64,000 nt of DNA from Priestia koreensis (lineage in GTDB: Bacteria > Bacillota > Bacilli > Bacillales > Bacillaceae_H). The position numbers and the translations under genes are program-made. This document shows positions 23,829-32,241 of this stretch, piece by piece (position 1 is the stretch's first letter; each line of letters starts with the position of its first letter). The notes below the pieces were generated by a model that saw only the letters and a list, made by a program, of their open reading frames with translations, was not told where the DNA came from and searched no databases. The stretch spans positions 124,001-188,000 of the forward strand of contig NZ_LILC01000007.1 of NCBI RefSeq assembly GCF_001274935.1, written 5' to 3'.

Positions 23829-23888
23829 TATTTTACATCTGACTCACAAAAAGATATACTATCAATAAATGCACGGGAGGTTTTAGCT

Positions 23889-24101
23889 ATGACAAAACCC
23901 ATTTCACGCGTTGTCATCGCTCTCATTACCATTTTGACAGCGAGTATGATCATTCATATGTATCATTCGTATCAAGTCTTTATCTCTCATCCTGAATGGT
24001 CGGCTCCTTTGCAACCGCGACTGGTTGCGACCGCTGTTCCCTACCTATTGTTGATCTGCTTGATTACTGTACTTGGGGTTATATACAAGAAAACTCGTTA
24101 A
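23889..24101 (+). CDS. Small two-helix membrane protein
   Basis: A 70-residue product with two membrane segments (VVIALITILTASMIIHMY near 8-25, and LVATAVPYLLLICLITVLGV near 45-64) joined by a short outer loop and ending KKTR. I do not recognise the family. The start is ATG at 23889 after GGGAGGTTTTAGCT. A strong terminator follows the stop. The clean expression signals support a real gene. Confidence 0.75.
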   Translation: MTKPISRVVIALITILTASMIIHMYHSYQVFISHPEWSAPLQPRLVATAVPYLLLICLITVLGVIYKKTR

Positions 24102-24102
24102 T

Positions 24103-24144
24103 AAAAAAATCCGACCATGTTTGAAACATGATCGGATTTTTTTT
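24103..24144. terminator. Bidirectional terminator at the end of the SsuD/ABC operon
   Basis: AAAAATCCGA-CCATGTTT pairs with AAACATG-ATCGGATTTTT, with one bulge. T runs on both strands serve the small gene on the plus strand and the ABC operon on the minus strand. Confidence 0.88.
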
Positions 24145-24952
24145 ACCCCTTCACAGAACCCGTTGTCATTCCTTTAACCAAATATTTTTGTAGGAACAAG
24201 AATACGAGAATCATTGGAATCGACGCAACGACGACTCCTGTAAAGATAATTGGGTAGTTGGTGACATATTCGCCTCGGAAATCAAGAAGTGCGACAGGTA
24301 ACGTCTTGACATCGTCTGATTTTAATAAAAGGAGTGGATATAATAGGTCGTTCCACACCATTACAGAGCAAAAGATGCCGACAGATGCTAGTCCAGGAAG
24401 TGATAATGGCAGCACCATCTTTCGATAAATCATCCATTCGCTCGCTCCATCAATACGTGCTGCTTCAATAATTGTTTTAGGCACGGTGCGCATAAAGCCT
24501 GTTAAAATAAACACGGCCGTTGGCAGTAAAAAGGCGATTGTAACTAGAATAAGCCCTTGAAACGTATCGAGAAGCCCTAATTTATCTAATAAGATGTATA
24601 CCGGAATCATGTTTACCTGCGCCGGAACCATCATTCCTAAAATAAAGAACGTAAAGACGAGCCAGCTCACCTTTTTCGATAAACGAATGACCGAAAACGA
24701 AATCAGGCTACTGAAAAACAGCAGAACAACAATCGTTACAACCGTTACAAATAAACTGTTAAAAAAGTAGCGCGTCATCGCCTCATTCACAAATAACTCG
24801 CGGTAATTATCTAAACTCCATGCCTTCGGAAGCGAAAACACGTGCTGATACAGCTCTGGCGTCGTTTTAAACGATGCTAAAAAGACCAGGCTCACAGGAA
24901 TAAGAATTAAAAGCGCATATAATAGTAAAATAAGCTGTTTGGTTACTTTCAT
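24143..24952 (-). CDS. Carbohydrate-type ABC importer permease (MalG-like)
   Basis: A 269-residue inner-membrane permease with six hydrophobic segments. The EAA loop that docks to the ATPase reads EAARIDGASEWMIYRKMVLP near 155-175, and the sequence ends with the typical VKGMTTGSVKG. This is the MalG/CUT1 group that imports oligosaccharides or glycosides. The start is ATG at 24952. It is the last gene of a four-gene operon and lies 17 bases after the other permease. No ATP-binding gene is present; in Bacillus a shared MsmX-type ATPase commonly powers such importers. Confidence 0.92.
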   Translation of the reverse strand: MKVTKQLILLLYALLILIPVSLVFLASFKTTPELYQHVFSLPKAWSLDNYRELFVNEAMTRYFFNSLFVTVVTIVVLLFFSSLISFSVIRLSKKVSWLVFTFFILGMMVPAQVNMIPVYILLDKLGLLDTFQGLILVTIAFLLPTAVFILTGFMRTVPKTIIEAARIDGASEWMIYRKMVLPLSLPGLASVGIFCSVMVWNDLLYPLLLLKSDDVKTLPVALLDFRGEYVTNYPIIFTGVVVASIPMILVFLFLQKYLVKGMTTGSVKG

Positions 24953-24969
24953 CTCCTGAAACCCCCTCT

Positions 24970-25914
24970 CTATTCCGAACCGCTGCTTTGATTAATCAGT
25001 TTAAACTGAAGAACGGTTAATAGCGCGATAATAATCATGAAGACAACTGCAATCGCCGAGGCGTATCCGAAGTGGAAGTTTCCAAACGCTTCGTGATAAA
25101 CGAGCGTTGATAAAATTTCCGTTCCGTGCGAAGGACCACCGTCCGTCATCGCAATAATTAAATCAAACGCCTTAAAGCTTTGAATCATCGTATACACCGT
25201 CACAATAATAAGTGACGGGGCAAGAAGCGGAAGCGTTACGTGACGAAATCTTTGCCATCTAGAAGCGCCGTCTACCTCTGCTGCTTCTAACACCTCTTTT
25301 GGCAATGAATGAAGACCTGCGACAAAGATAATCGTCATTTGGCCAATATGGGCCCACACTTGGACGAATGCGATACTAAAGATCGCAACTTTCCGGTCCC
25401 CAAGCCATGACTGCGCAAGTGATTCAAGGCCAATCGATTGAAGCGTTTGGTTTAGTGCGCCCATATTAGGGTCATACATAAAGATCCAAATGAACGCAAT
25501 CGACACGGACGCAAGAATTGTTGGCAAAAAGAAAATCGTTCGATACACGATGTTCATCTTGCTGTTTTTCATAAGCATCATCGCAAAAAACAAGCTGACG
25601 CATGTTTGAACGATTAATACCGTAATCATAAATTTTAAATTGTTGAAAATGGATGTTTTAAAAATAGGATCGTCCGTGAACAGACGCTGGTAATTGTCTA
25701 TGCCGACAAACTGATACGTGCTTGAGATCCCGTCCCAATTCGTAAAACTAAGAGCCAGTGCCGCAATCGTTGGGAGTACAAAAAAGATCGCATAAATGAG
25801 AAAACCAGGGAGGATAAACGGAATAAACGCCCTGTTTTTCTCGATCTTATTTGACGTAGACAAGCGAGCTTGTGGGCTCGCCTGCTTGTTTATTTCAATA
25901 TTATTGGAGGGCAC
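24970..25914 (-). CDS. Carbohydrate-type ABC importer permease (MalF-like)
   Basis: A 314-residue membrane permease of the MalF/CUT1 group. After a cytoplasmic N-terminal 30 residues there are six hydrophobic segments beginning FIPFILPGFLIYAIFFVLPT near 31. The EAA loop reads LEAAEVDGASRWQRFRHVTL near 218. The start is GTG at 25914, nine bases after AGGAGG, inside the end of the binding-protein gene (14 bp overlap), which implies translational coupling. It pairs with the MalG-like permease downstream. The operon context, with an SsuD-type monooxygenase, is unusual for a sugar importer. Confidence 0.92.
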   Translation of the reverse strand: MPSNNIEINKQASPQARLSTSNKIEKNRAFIPFILPGFLIYAIFFVLPTIAALALSFTNWDGISSTYQFVGIDNYQRLFTDDPIFKTSIFNNLKFMITVLIVQTCVSLFFAMMLMKNSKMNIVYRTIFFLPTILASVSIAFIWIFMYDPNMGALNQTLQSIGLESLAQSWLGDRKVAIFSIAFVQVWAHIGQMTIIFVAGLHSLPKEVLEAAEVDGASRWQRFRHVTLPLLAPSLIIVTVYTMIQSFKAFDLIIAMTDGGPSHGTEILSTLVYHEAFGNFHFGYASAIAVVFMIIIALLTVLQFKLINQSSGSE

Positions 25915-27133
25915 GCTTAACTTCCTCCTGTGCTTTTTCAGCCGCTTTTTCTGGTGACATACCAGAAATTACGTCTTGAACGGAAACTTCAATCGCTTTA
26001 CTAATTGGCTCTTTTGTAATTGTAAAGCGCGGTTGGAAACGCGTTTTCTTATCTAACCATTTTGCACTTTCTTCTAGTTCCTTCGAGTCATAGCTTACAT
26101 CATTCAGCGTAAGGAGCTGACCTGTTTTGTTAGCATATTCACTTGCTACCTTAGACTCTGTTAGATACGATAAGAACTTTTCAGCTGCTTTTTTATGCGC
26201 TGATTTCGCATTTACACCAAGCATAAATGTCGCAGTGTGAATACCATCATATACTTTTTGATCTTCTGAGACGGTAATCGGTGCTAGTAGACCTTGCTTG
26301 ATCGTTGGGTTTTGCTGTGCGACTGTTGCCATCATGTACGAACCGTGTGCAAGCATTGCAGCCTTTTCCTGTGCGAATAAAACGGCTGCTCCGTCTTTCT
26401 TCGTCCCTAACGGATCTTTTTGGAAATAGCCTTTATCCTGAAGTTCTTTAATTTGGCTAAGCGTTTTCACATACCACTCGTTTGTTAAGCTTTCCTCGCC
26501 TTTTTCAAGCTTTTCAAATACTTTCTCATCTGGCTGATTGTTCATCATCATTGGGTTAATAAATTGACTTGGGCTGATGTCTCCTGAAAAGGCAATTGGG
26601 ATGTACCCCGCTTTTTTCAGTTTTTCACATCCAGCTAAGAACGAATCCCAATCTTTCGGGACATCAATTCCTTCTTTTTCAAAAATCCCCTTGTTGTAAA
26701 CTGGAATGTTGTATACGAGCTGATATGGAAGAGCTAGCTGTTTGTTATCTGCCTGACCTGCTGCAAGTAGATCATCCTTAAACGATTTCACAAATGATTT
26801 TCCTGTTAAATCCTCATAAACGCCTGCTTTTTGGAGCGTAGCAAATTGGCTACCTGGGAAGCTAGCGAAAACGTCCGCTCCTTTTCCAGATAAAAGCGTT
26901 GCCTGTACCTGTGCTTGATATGAATCAGACGGATACACTTTCATATCCACTTTAATAGATGGATTTTCTTTTTCAAACTTCGAAATAATGCCTTTAAATG
27001 CGGCCGTATCTTCCCCGCGCCAGTGCACAAATTGAATCGTTGTCTGTTTGCCGCCAGATGTTGACGACGAGCACCCTGTAATAACAAATACGCTAATTAA
27101 TAAAATGATCAGTGAAGCCCACGTTTTTTTCAT
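25901..27133 (-). CDS. Extracellular solute-binding lipoprotein of the CUT1 type
   Basis: A 410-residue lipoprotein that captures the substrate outside the membrane. The signal peptide ends at Cys21 in the lipobox VITGC (ASLIILLISVFVITGC). The mature protein has the family-1 binding-protein fold, with IQFVHWRGEDTAAFKGIISK after the signal and DVFASFPGSQFATLQKAGVY near 115, and a C-terminal QDVISGMSPEKAAEKAQEEV helix. Aromatic and acidic residues expected for a sugar site are plentiful, but the ligand is unknown. The start is ATG at 27133, 18 bases after the SsuD-like gene. Confidence 0.92.
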   Translation of the reverse strand: MKKTWASLIILLISVFVITGCSSSTSGGKQTTIQFVHWRGEDTAAFKGIISKFEKENPSIKVDMKVYPSDSYQAQVQATLLSGKGADVFASFPGSQFATLQKAGVYEDLTGKSFVKSFKDDLLAAGQADNKQLALPYQLVYNIPVYNKGIFEKEGIDVPKDWDSFLAGCEKLKKAGYIPIAFSGDISPSQFINPMMMNNQPDEKVFEKLEKGEESLTNEWYVKTLSQIKELQDKGYFQKDPLGTKKDGAAVLFAQEKAAMLAHGSYMMATVAQQNPTIKQGLLAPITVSEDQKVYDGIHTATFMLGVNAKSAHKKAAEKFLSYLTESKVASEYANKTGQLLTLNDVSYDSKELEESAKWLDKKTRFQPRFTITKEPISKAIEVSVQDVISGMSPEKAAEKAQEEVKRALQ

Positions 27134-27151
27134 TTTTCCACCCCACGTTTT

Positions 27152-28228
27152 TTATAAATGCTGACCTTGAAGCTCTTTTTTTATTTTTGGAAACAGTAAT
27201 TCTCCTACACGATAAGCTTCCTCAAGATGTGGATACCCTGATAAAATGAAGTAATCAATTCCAAGATCTTCGTATTCTTTTAGGCGCGCATACACCGTAT
27301 CTGGATCTCCTACTAAAGCCGTCGATGCTCCCTCACGCGCAAGACCAATTCCAGCCCAGAGGTTAGGACTAATTTCTAGATCACGGATATTGTCCTGACC
27401 CGCACTAATTTTTGTCATGTGCTGCTGTGCATGAGAATCGAATTCAGCCATCTTTTTACGTTGCGCTGCAATTACGTCGTCATCCACATACTGAATGAGC
27501 TCTCCTGCTGCTTTCCACGCTTCGTCCTCTGTTTCTCGTACAACAACGTGAAGACGAATACCAAATTGGACCGTTCGACCGAGGGCAGCAGCTTTTTCTC
27601 TTACTGCATCAATACGCTTTTTCACGTCCTCAGGCTTCTCTCCCCATACGAGATACACGTCAACGTGCTTTGCTGCTAAATCTTGTGCGGCAGGTGAGAA
27701 TCCCCCTAAAAATAGCGGTGGATGTGGCTTCTGAACCGCGTTTAAACGAACGTGACCACCTTTAATTTGATGATGCTTCCCGTCAAAATCGACGCGCTCT
27801 CCTTGAAGCTCTCGTTTCCAAATATCCAAATACTCGTCGGCAAGCTCATAGCGCTCATCGTGCTCGAGATGAAGACCGTCCGCTGCAAGCTCCACTGGAT
27901 TTCCGCCTGATACAACGTTCAGATTTAAGCGCCCACCTGATAAACGATCAAATGTTGCTGCCATTCTCGCCGCAATTGACGGAGACATAAAGCCTGGTCG
28001 AAGCGCGACGAGAAAATTCATTTGTTTCGTAAACGGTAACAAAGACGATGCCACAACCCAAGCATCTTCACAGTTATGACCCGTCGGAAGGAGTGCTCCC
28101 TCAAACCCAACCGTATCGACCGCCTGTGCGACCTGCTTCAAATAATCATATGTAACTTCTCGTTTTCCTTTTTCTGTTCCTAAATAACGTGTTTCGCCTG
28201 CTGTTGGCAAGAACCAGTATAGATGCAT
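27152..28228 (-). CDS. ssuD: SsuD-type FMNH2-dependent sulfonate monooxygenase
   Basis: A 358-residue bacterial-luciferase-family enzyme. SsuD releases sulfite from alkanesulfonates using FMNH2 and O2. The product starts MHLYWFLPTAGETRYLGTEK, and has the SsuD-like segments LRPGFMSPSIAARMAATFDR near 76 and GRLNLNVVSGGNPVELAADG near 98, plus LFLGGFSPAAQD near 171. Length fits SsuD, slightly short of 380. It is the first gene of an operon with a CUT1 sugar importer, in place of the usual ssuABC nitrate/taurine-type transporter. That layout recalls the smo clusters of Agrobacterium, where an SsuD-family enzyme acts on sulfoquinovose. Whether the substrate is a sulfosugar is inference. Confidence 0.87.
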   Translation of the reverse strand: MHLYWFLPTAGETRYLGTEKGKREVTYDYLKQVAQAVDTVGFEGALLPTGHNCEDAWVVASSLLPFTKQMNFLVALRPGFMSPSIAARMAATFDRLSGGRLNLNVVSGGNPVELAADGLHLEHDERYELADEYLDIWKRELQGERVDFDGKHHQIKGGHVRLNAVQKPHPPLFLGGFSPAAQDLAAKHVDVYLVWGEKPEDVKKRIDAVREKAAALGRTVQFGIRLHVVVRETEDEAWKAAGELIQYVDDDVIAAQRKKMAEFDSHAQQHMTKISAGQDNIRDLEISPNLWAGIGLAREGASTALVGDPDTVYARLKEYEDLGIDYFILSGYPHLEEAYRVGELLFPKIKKELQGQHL

Positions 28229-28286
28229 GATGTAAAACCCCTTTTGTAAAATAGTTTTTTAGAATAGCTTATAATACTGATGAACT

Positions 28287-28298
28287 TACTAGGTTTTA
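28287..28298 (-). promoter_or_regulatory. Possible CymR half-site upstream of ssuD
   Basis: The minus strand reads TAAAACCTAGTA, which fits the first half (TAAWWNCNANTW) of the sulfur-repressor CymR motif as I recall it; the second half (ATNGGAATTA) is poor. It lies just upstream of a candidate minus 10 (TATTAT) and about 60 bp from the ssuD start. Control by sulfur supply is plausible but unproven. Confidence 0.28.
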
Positions 28299-28311
28299 TG
28301 TTGAAAGAGGA

Positions 28312-28338
28312 GCCTATTAGAAAAAGCTTCTAATAGAC
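28312..28338 (-). terminator. Hairpin after the threonine synthase gene
   Basis: CTATTAGAA pairs with TTCTAATAG (9 bp) around a short loop, 14 bases after the stop of 28352-29554. On the minus strand it is not followed by a clear T run, so it may be a weak terminator. Confidence 0.5.
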
Positions 28339-28351
28339 TGCTATTTTTATA

Positions 28352-29554
28352 CTATTCAATCGGCTGTAAAATAGGCACGTTAATTTGAACCGTATCTGGA
28401 TACTTGATTCCCGCTCCCGTATTTAAACAGACAACCGTTTCATTTTCTTTAATCCAGCCGGATTCACGAAGCTTTTTCGCAGCGGCAACCGTCGCCGCCC
28501 CCTCTGGACAAACGAACAGCCCTTCTTCATTTGCAAGAAGCTCTTGCTCATGCAGGAGTTCAGCATCCGTAATTTCAATTCCGCATCCGTCTGACTCGTA
28601 TAACGCTTCTAATACAAGGAAATCACCGAGCGCTTTTGGTACGTTAATACCAAAGGCAATTGTTTCAGAGTTCTGCCAGAATTCTGAATCTTTTCTCCCT
28701 TCTTTCCACGCTTTGACGATTGGTGCACAGCCATCTGACTGAACGGCTACTAGGCGTGGGAATTTGTCTGGTGAAATCCAGCCTAATTCTTGAAGTTCTT
28801 TTAGCGCCTTGTAAATCCCAATAATTCCGACCCCTCCGCCTGTTGGGTACAAAATAACATCCGGAACATTCCAACCAAGCTGCTCCGCGATTTCAATGCC
28901 CATCGTCTTTTTCCCTTCGATGCGGTAAGGTTCCTTCAATGTAGAAGCATCAAAAATCCCTTTTTCCTTTACCATCTTGCCAACGATTTTCCCAGCATCG
29001 CTGATGAGACCGTCTACAAGCGATAAATTAGCACCTGAAATGGCACATTCGTTACGCGTGATTTTTGGTGCATCAACAGGCATTACAATATGTGACGTGA
29101 TGCCCGCACGTGAGGAATACAAGGACCAAGCCGCTCCTGCATTTCCGTTTGTTGGCATCGCTAGTTCTTTTACGCCTACTTCTTTTGCCTTTGATACGCC
29201 AACGGTTGCTCCTCGTGCTTTAAAGGAACCTGTCGGAATTAATCCTTCATCTTTTACGTATAAATTTGAAATCCCAAGTCGTTTACCCGTATTTGAAATA
29301 GGCAATAGCGGGGTCATTCCCTCTCCTAGTGTTACAACATTATCCGCTGATGCGACCGGCAATAATTCATGATAGCGCCATAGCGTATTCTCGCGATCTA
29401 GCAAGCTCTCACGCTGCCAAAATGCTTTTAACCCGTCCATATCATAAGCCACCAAAAGCGGTGAGCCACATGTACATAATTGATTTTGCTCCGTGTGATC
29501 ATATGTTGATTGACATTTCGGACAATAAAGATGAGAAACATAGCTGTATTTCAT
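28352..29554 (-). CDS. Threonine synthase paralogue with zinc ribbon
   Basis: A 400-residue PLP enzyme of the threonine synthase family, which converts O-phosphohomoserine to threonine. An N-terminal zinc ribbon (CPKC at 10-13 and CTCG near 28-31) precedes the fold. The PLP lysine is in GSFKARG near 111, with TNGNAGAAWSLYSSRAGITS near 135 and the phosphate-binding TGGGVGIIG near 244. The start is ATG at 29554 after AGAAGGGAG; an upstream ATG 15 codons earlier lacks a site. It is not next to hom or thrB, so it is probably a second, stand-alone copy. Cysteate synthase is a related alternative, suggested only by the ssuD neighbour. Confidence 0.82.
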   Translation of the reverse strand: MKYSYVSHLYCPKCQSTYDHTEQNQLCTCGSPLLVAYDMDGLKAFWQRESLLDRENTLWRYHELLPVASADNVVTLGEGMTPLLPISNTGKRLGISNLYVKDEGLIPTGSFKARGATVGVSKAKEVGVKELAMPTNGNAGAAWSLYSSRAGITSHIVMPVDAPKITRNECAISGANLSLVDGLISDAGKIVGKMVKEKGIFDASTLKEPYRIEGKKTMGIEIAEQLGWNVPDVILYPTGGGVGIIGIYKALKELQELGWISPDKFPRLVAVQSDGCAPIVKAWKEGRKDSEFWQNSETIAFGINVPKALGDFLVLEALYESDGCGIEITDAELLHEQELLANEEGLFVCPEGAATVAAAKKLRESGWIKENETVVCLNTGAGIKYPDTVQINVPILQPIE

Positions 29555-29582
29555 GTAAAAAGCTCCCTTCTGTTGCACAAAA

Positions 29583-29613
29583 GGCCCACACTCTTTCAAC
29601 CTACGAGTATGAG
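29583..29613. other. 11-bp hairpin in the threonine synthase leader
   Basis: GGCTCATACTC pairs, with two wobbles, with GAGTGTGGGCC on the minus strand, followed by TTTTGT, about 30 bases before the ribosome binding site. It could be an attenuator. No T-box, S-box or other riboswitch signature is recognised around it. Confidence 0.4.
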
Positions 29614-29765
29614 CCGCTTTTTCTAATCACCATTGACAAACTTATCAGAAAATAGTGGACTATCCTTCTATATTATTCACACTTTTCCAAGCTGTCAAGT
29701 ATGTTTTGTAAGGAAAAGCAAATTATGAACCTTTTTTCTTAAGACTTCCTTCGATGACCAGAACG

Positions 29766-30350
29766 TCATGATTTCATCAGTCCATAGAAGAAGAGGTTCA
29801 TCACATCAATTCGCATCTGCTCGTCTTCTAGTAAAGCGGCCTTTTCAGGCGTTTGGAAGTACGACTGAAACATATCTAAATACACGAGTAAGCTATTTAA
29901 GGAAAAATCTGCGTTCAAATTACCGCTTCTTTTTCCGTCTTCTAAAAGCTTCATCATAAGTGGAAGGGAATAGTGCTGATAAAATGTTTCGAAGAAATGT
30001 GTTAGTCTAGGATCTAACTCTAGGATTTCTTGTAAAAAAAGTGGATTCATCTCATTTGCTTCAAGCAGCTTGTCACTCATCAATTGCTCTACTTTTTGTT
30101 TAAACGGCTTGTCACTCATCACTAATTTTTCGTATGTTTCATGCTTTTTCATGGCATATCCTTTTATAACTTCCAACAGCAGATTTTCTTTGCTTTCAAA
30201 GTAATTGTAGATCGTTACTTGAGACACACCCGCTTCTTTTGCGATTTGCGATATATTCACGCCCTTTACCCCATTTTGGAAAAACAACGTAAAAGCGCTT
30301 GTTAAAATTGCTTGTTTTTTTTGCTCTGTTCGTTTTTTAAAACCATCCAT
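29766..30350 (-). CDS. TetR/AcrR-family repressor of the divergent ABC exporter
   Basis: A 194-residue regulator. The N-terminal helix-turn-helix lies at residues 10-57 (ILTSAFTLFFQNGVKGVNIS, then AGVSQVTIYNYFESKENLL), the standard TetR DNA-binding motif. The rest is a helical ligand-binding domain with no name. The start is ATG at 30350 after AAGGTGGTGATGCATA. It is divergent from an ABC transporter pair, 150 bp away, and is very likely its local repressor. A roughly symmetric ATGAAC/GTTTCAT pair near 30381-30404 is a candidate operator. Confidence 0.9.
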   Translation of the reverse strand: MDGFKKRTEQKKQAILTSAFTLFFQNGVKGVNISQIAKEAGVSQVTIYNYFESKENLLLEVIKGYAMKKHETYEKLVMSDKPFKQKVEQLMSDKLLEANEMNPLFLQEILELDPRLTHFFETFYQHYSLPLMMKLLEDGKRSGNLNADFSLNSLLVYLDMFQSYFQTPEKAALLEDEQMRIDVMNLFFYGLMKS

Positions 30351-30500
30351 TATGCATCACCACCTTCAGTATAGCAAAAAATGAACTTTTTTACTCGTTT
30401 CATTTCAAAACCTATTGCCTTATTCCAATAAATAACATACAATAATTTTGAACTCAAATATAAAAAGTATTTCAAAACTTCCCGTGAAGGAGAAAAAAAG

Positions 30501-31397
30501 ATGATTAGCATCTCAAATTTAACGAAGAAGTTTCAAAATGGAAAAGGGATTTACAATGTTGATTTATCCGTAGAAAAGGGCGAAGTGATGGGCTTCATCG
30601 GACCAAACGGCGCGGGGAAATCAACGACGATTCGTCATTTAATGGGATTTATGAAATCAGATGAAGGAACTGCTACGATTCAAGGACTTGACTGCTTTAA
30701 GCAGGCAGCAGACGTACAAAAAATGGTTGGATATCTTCCTGGAGAAATTGCTTTTTTTGATGGTATGAATGGACTTGACTTTTTGAACCTCATGGGAAAC
30801 ATGCGTGGAACTTATAATGATGATTATCGTAATGAATTAATTCACCGCTTTCAGTTTGATGTCAAAACACCTATTCGTAAAATGTCAAAAGGAATGAAAC
30901 AGAAAGTAGGAATTATTGCTGCGTTTATGCATCGTCCGAACGTTCTTTTACTTGACGAACCAACTTCTGGACTGGATCCGCTCATGCAAAACATATTTAT
31001 GGATCTTGTTCTTGAACATAAACAAAGAGGCACAGCAATTTTAATGTCTTCCCATATCTTTTCTGAGATTGATCGAGTATGTGATCAGCTCGCTATTATT
31101 AAAGATGGCCGGATTATCGTTTCTTCCCCTGTAGACGCCCTAGAGAAAAAACAATTTTTAAAGGTTACGGTAAAAGACGAAGTAGATGTCGAAAAACTTA
31201 AGCAGTCTCCTCTTGTTATTGAAGCGTGTAAAAATGGTGTGGTGACCATCCGAATAGAAGATAACTATTCTACTATTTTTCAAGAGCTTTCACGTGTACA
31301 AGTGCTGCACATGGAAACGTATCATGAAAAGTTAGAGGATTTATTTATCAACTATTACGAAGCTGGAGGTCAAAAACATGAATACAGCACTTTATAA
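30501..31397 (+). CDS. ABC exporter ATP-binding protein
   Basis: A 298-residue ATPase of a DrrA/CcmA-like exporter. Walker A is GPNGAGKS (34-41), the signature region is KMSKGMKQKVG near 132, and Walker B is LLLDEPTSGLDP near 152-163. A C-terminal 80-residue extension (KDEVDVEKLKQSPLVIEACK) is typical of this exporter group. The start is ATG at 30501 after GTGAAGGAGAAAAAAAG. It overlaps the permease gene by 20 bp. Control by the divergent TetR-family gene suggests an inducible drug or lipid-like substrate; nothing in the sequence identifies it. Confidence 0.92.
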   Translation: MISISNLTKKFQNGKGIYNVDLSVEKGEVMGFIGPNGAGKSTTIRHLMGFMKSDEGTATIQGLDCFKQAADVQKMVGYLPGEIAFFDGMNGLDFLNLMGNMRGTYNDDYRNELIHRFQFDVKTPIRKMSKGMKQKVGIIAAFMHRPNVLLLDEPTSGLDPLMQNIFMDLVLEHKQRGTAILMSSHIFSEIDRVCDQLAIIKDGRIIVSSPVDALEKKQFLKVTVKDEVDVEKLKQSPLVIEACKNGVVTIRIEDNYSTIFQELSRVQVLHMETYHEKLEDLFINYYEAGGQKHEYSTL

Positions 31398-32184
31398 ACA
31401 AATGCTGAAGCGGAATAGTCGTCCGTTTGCAAGCTTTTCACTTGGTTCGAGCTTTTATCTGTTACTAGTTATTGCTTTGTATCCATCAATTGCGAGCACG
31501 AAAAGCATGGATGAACTTTTGAAGCAAATGCCCGCAGGCTTTTCAAAAGCGTTTGGCTTAGAAGGAGGACTTTCAACCCTCAGCGACTTTATTGCAGCGG
31601 ACTACTACGGTGTGCTGATGATCGTCATTTTAGCTGTATTTTCCTTAACAACCGCGATGCAGCTTGTCGTTAAACTAGTTGACCAAGGATCTATGGCATA
31701 TTTGCTAGCGACACCTCATTCACGTGGTACAATCATTCGTACTCAGGCACTGGTTCTTGTGACGGGATTAGGAGCAATTATGGGGACGATGACAGTAGCA
31801 GGAATCGCTGGTGGCTATCTCCTAGTTGATGATGTTTCTTTTGACGCATGGTCATTCATTAAAATGAACATCGCTGCCTTTTTTCTCTTTTTTGTACTAG
31901 GCGCTTTTAGCTTTTTTATTTCATGTGTCACAAACGATGCGAAAAAAGCCATTGGTATCGCAGCGGTGGTCACGATTTTATCCTATGCGTTTGACTTGGC
32001 TGGGAAGCTCTCAGACAACGTAGCATGGATGCGTTCACTTTCACTATTTTCCCTGTTTGATCCCGTCGCTATTGCTAAGGGAACAGAACCGATCCTTTTG
32101 ACTTGCCTTCTCCTATGTGGAATTGGCGCTGTCTTTTACGTTTTAGCTGTGCTTCTTTTTTCAAAACGTGATTTACCCCTTTAA
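31378..32184 (+). CDS. ABC exporter permease
   Basis: A 268-residue membrane protein with six hydrophobic segments, e.g. LLLVIALYPSIA near 28, LMIVILAVFSLTTAMQLV near 79, and LLLCGIGAVFYVLAVLLFS near 243. It has the layout of ABC-2-type permeases, with a conserved cytoplasmic stretch (DQGSMAYLLATPHSRGTIIR near 102). The start is ATG at 31378, after GGAGGTCAAAAAC, inside the end of the ATPase gene. The pair would form a homodimeric or heterodimeric exporter. The substrate is unknown. Confidence 0.88.
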   Translation: MNTALYKQMLKRNSRPFASFSLGSSFYLLLVIALYPSIASTKSMDELLKQMPAGFSKAFGLEGGLSTLSDFIAADYYGVLMIVILAVFSLTTAMQLVVKLVDQGSMAYLLATPHSRGTIIRTQALVLVTGLGAIMGTMTVAGIAGGYLLVDDVSFDAWSFIKMNIAAFFLFFVLGAFSFFISCVTNDAKKAIGIAAVVTILSYAFDLAGKLSDNVAWMRSLSLFSLFDPVAIAKGTEPILLTCLLLCGIGAVFYVLAVLLFSKRDLPL

Positions 32185-32188
32185 TCGG

Positions 32189-32225
32189 AAAAGCCGCATT
32201 CCCCCTTTTGGAATGTGGCTTTTTT
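32189..32225. terminator. Bidirectional terminator after the ABC exporter
   Basis: AAAAGCCGCATTCC pairs with GGAATGTGGCTTTT (one wobble) with a seven-base loop, followed by Ts on both strands. It serves the exporter and the convergent LRR-like gene. Confidence 0.88.
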
Positions 32226-32241
32226 CTTAATCATGCTTTCT

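Noticed and set aside
29555..29765. T-box or S-box riboswitch in the threonine synthase leader
   Set aside because: No AGGGTGGNACCGCG T-box sequence and no S-box core; only a single 11-bp hairpin is seen.
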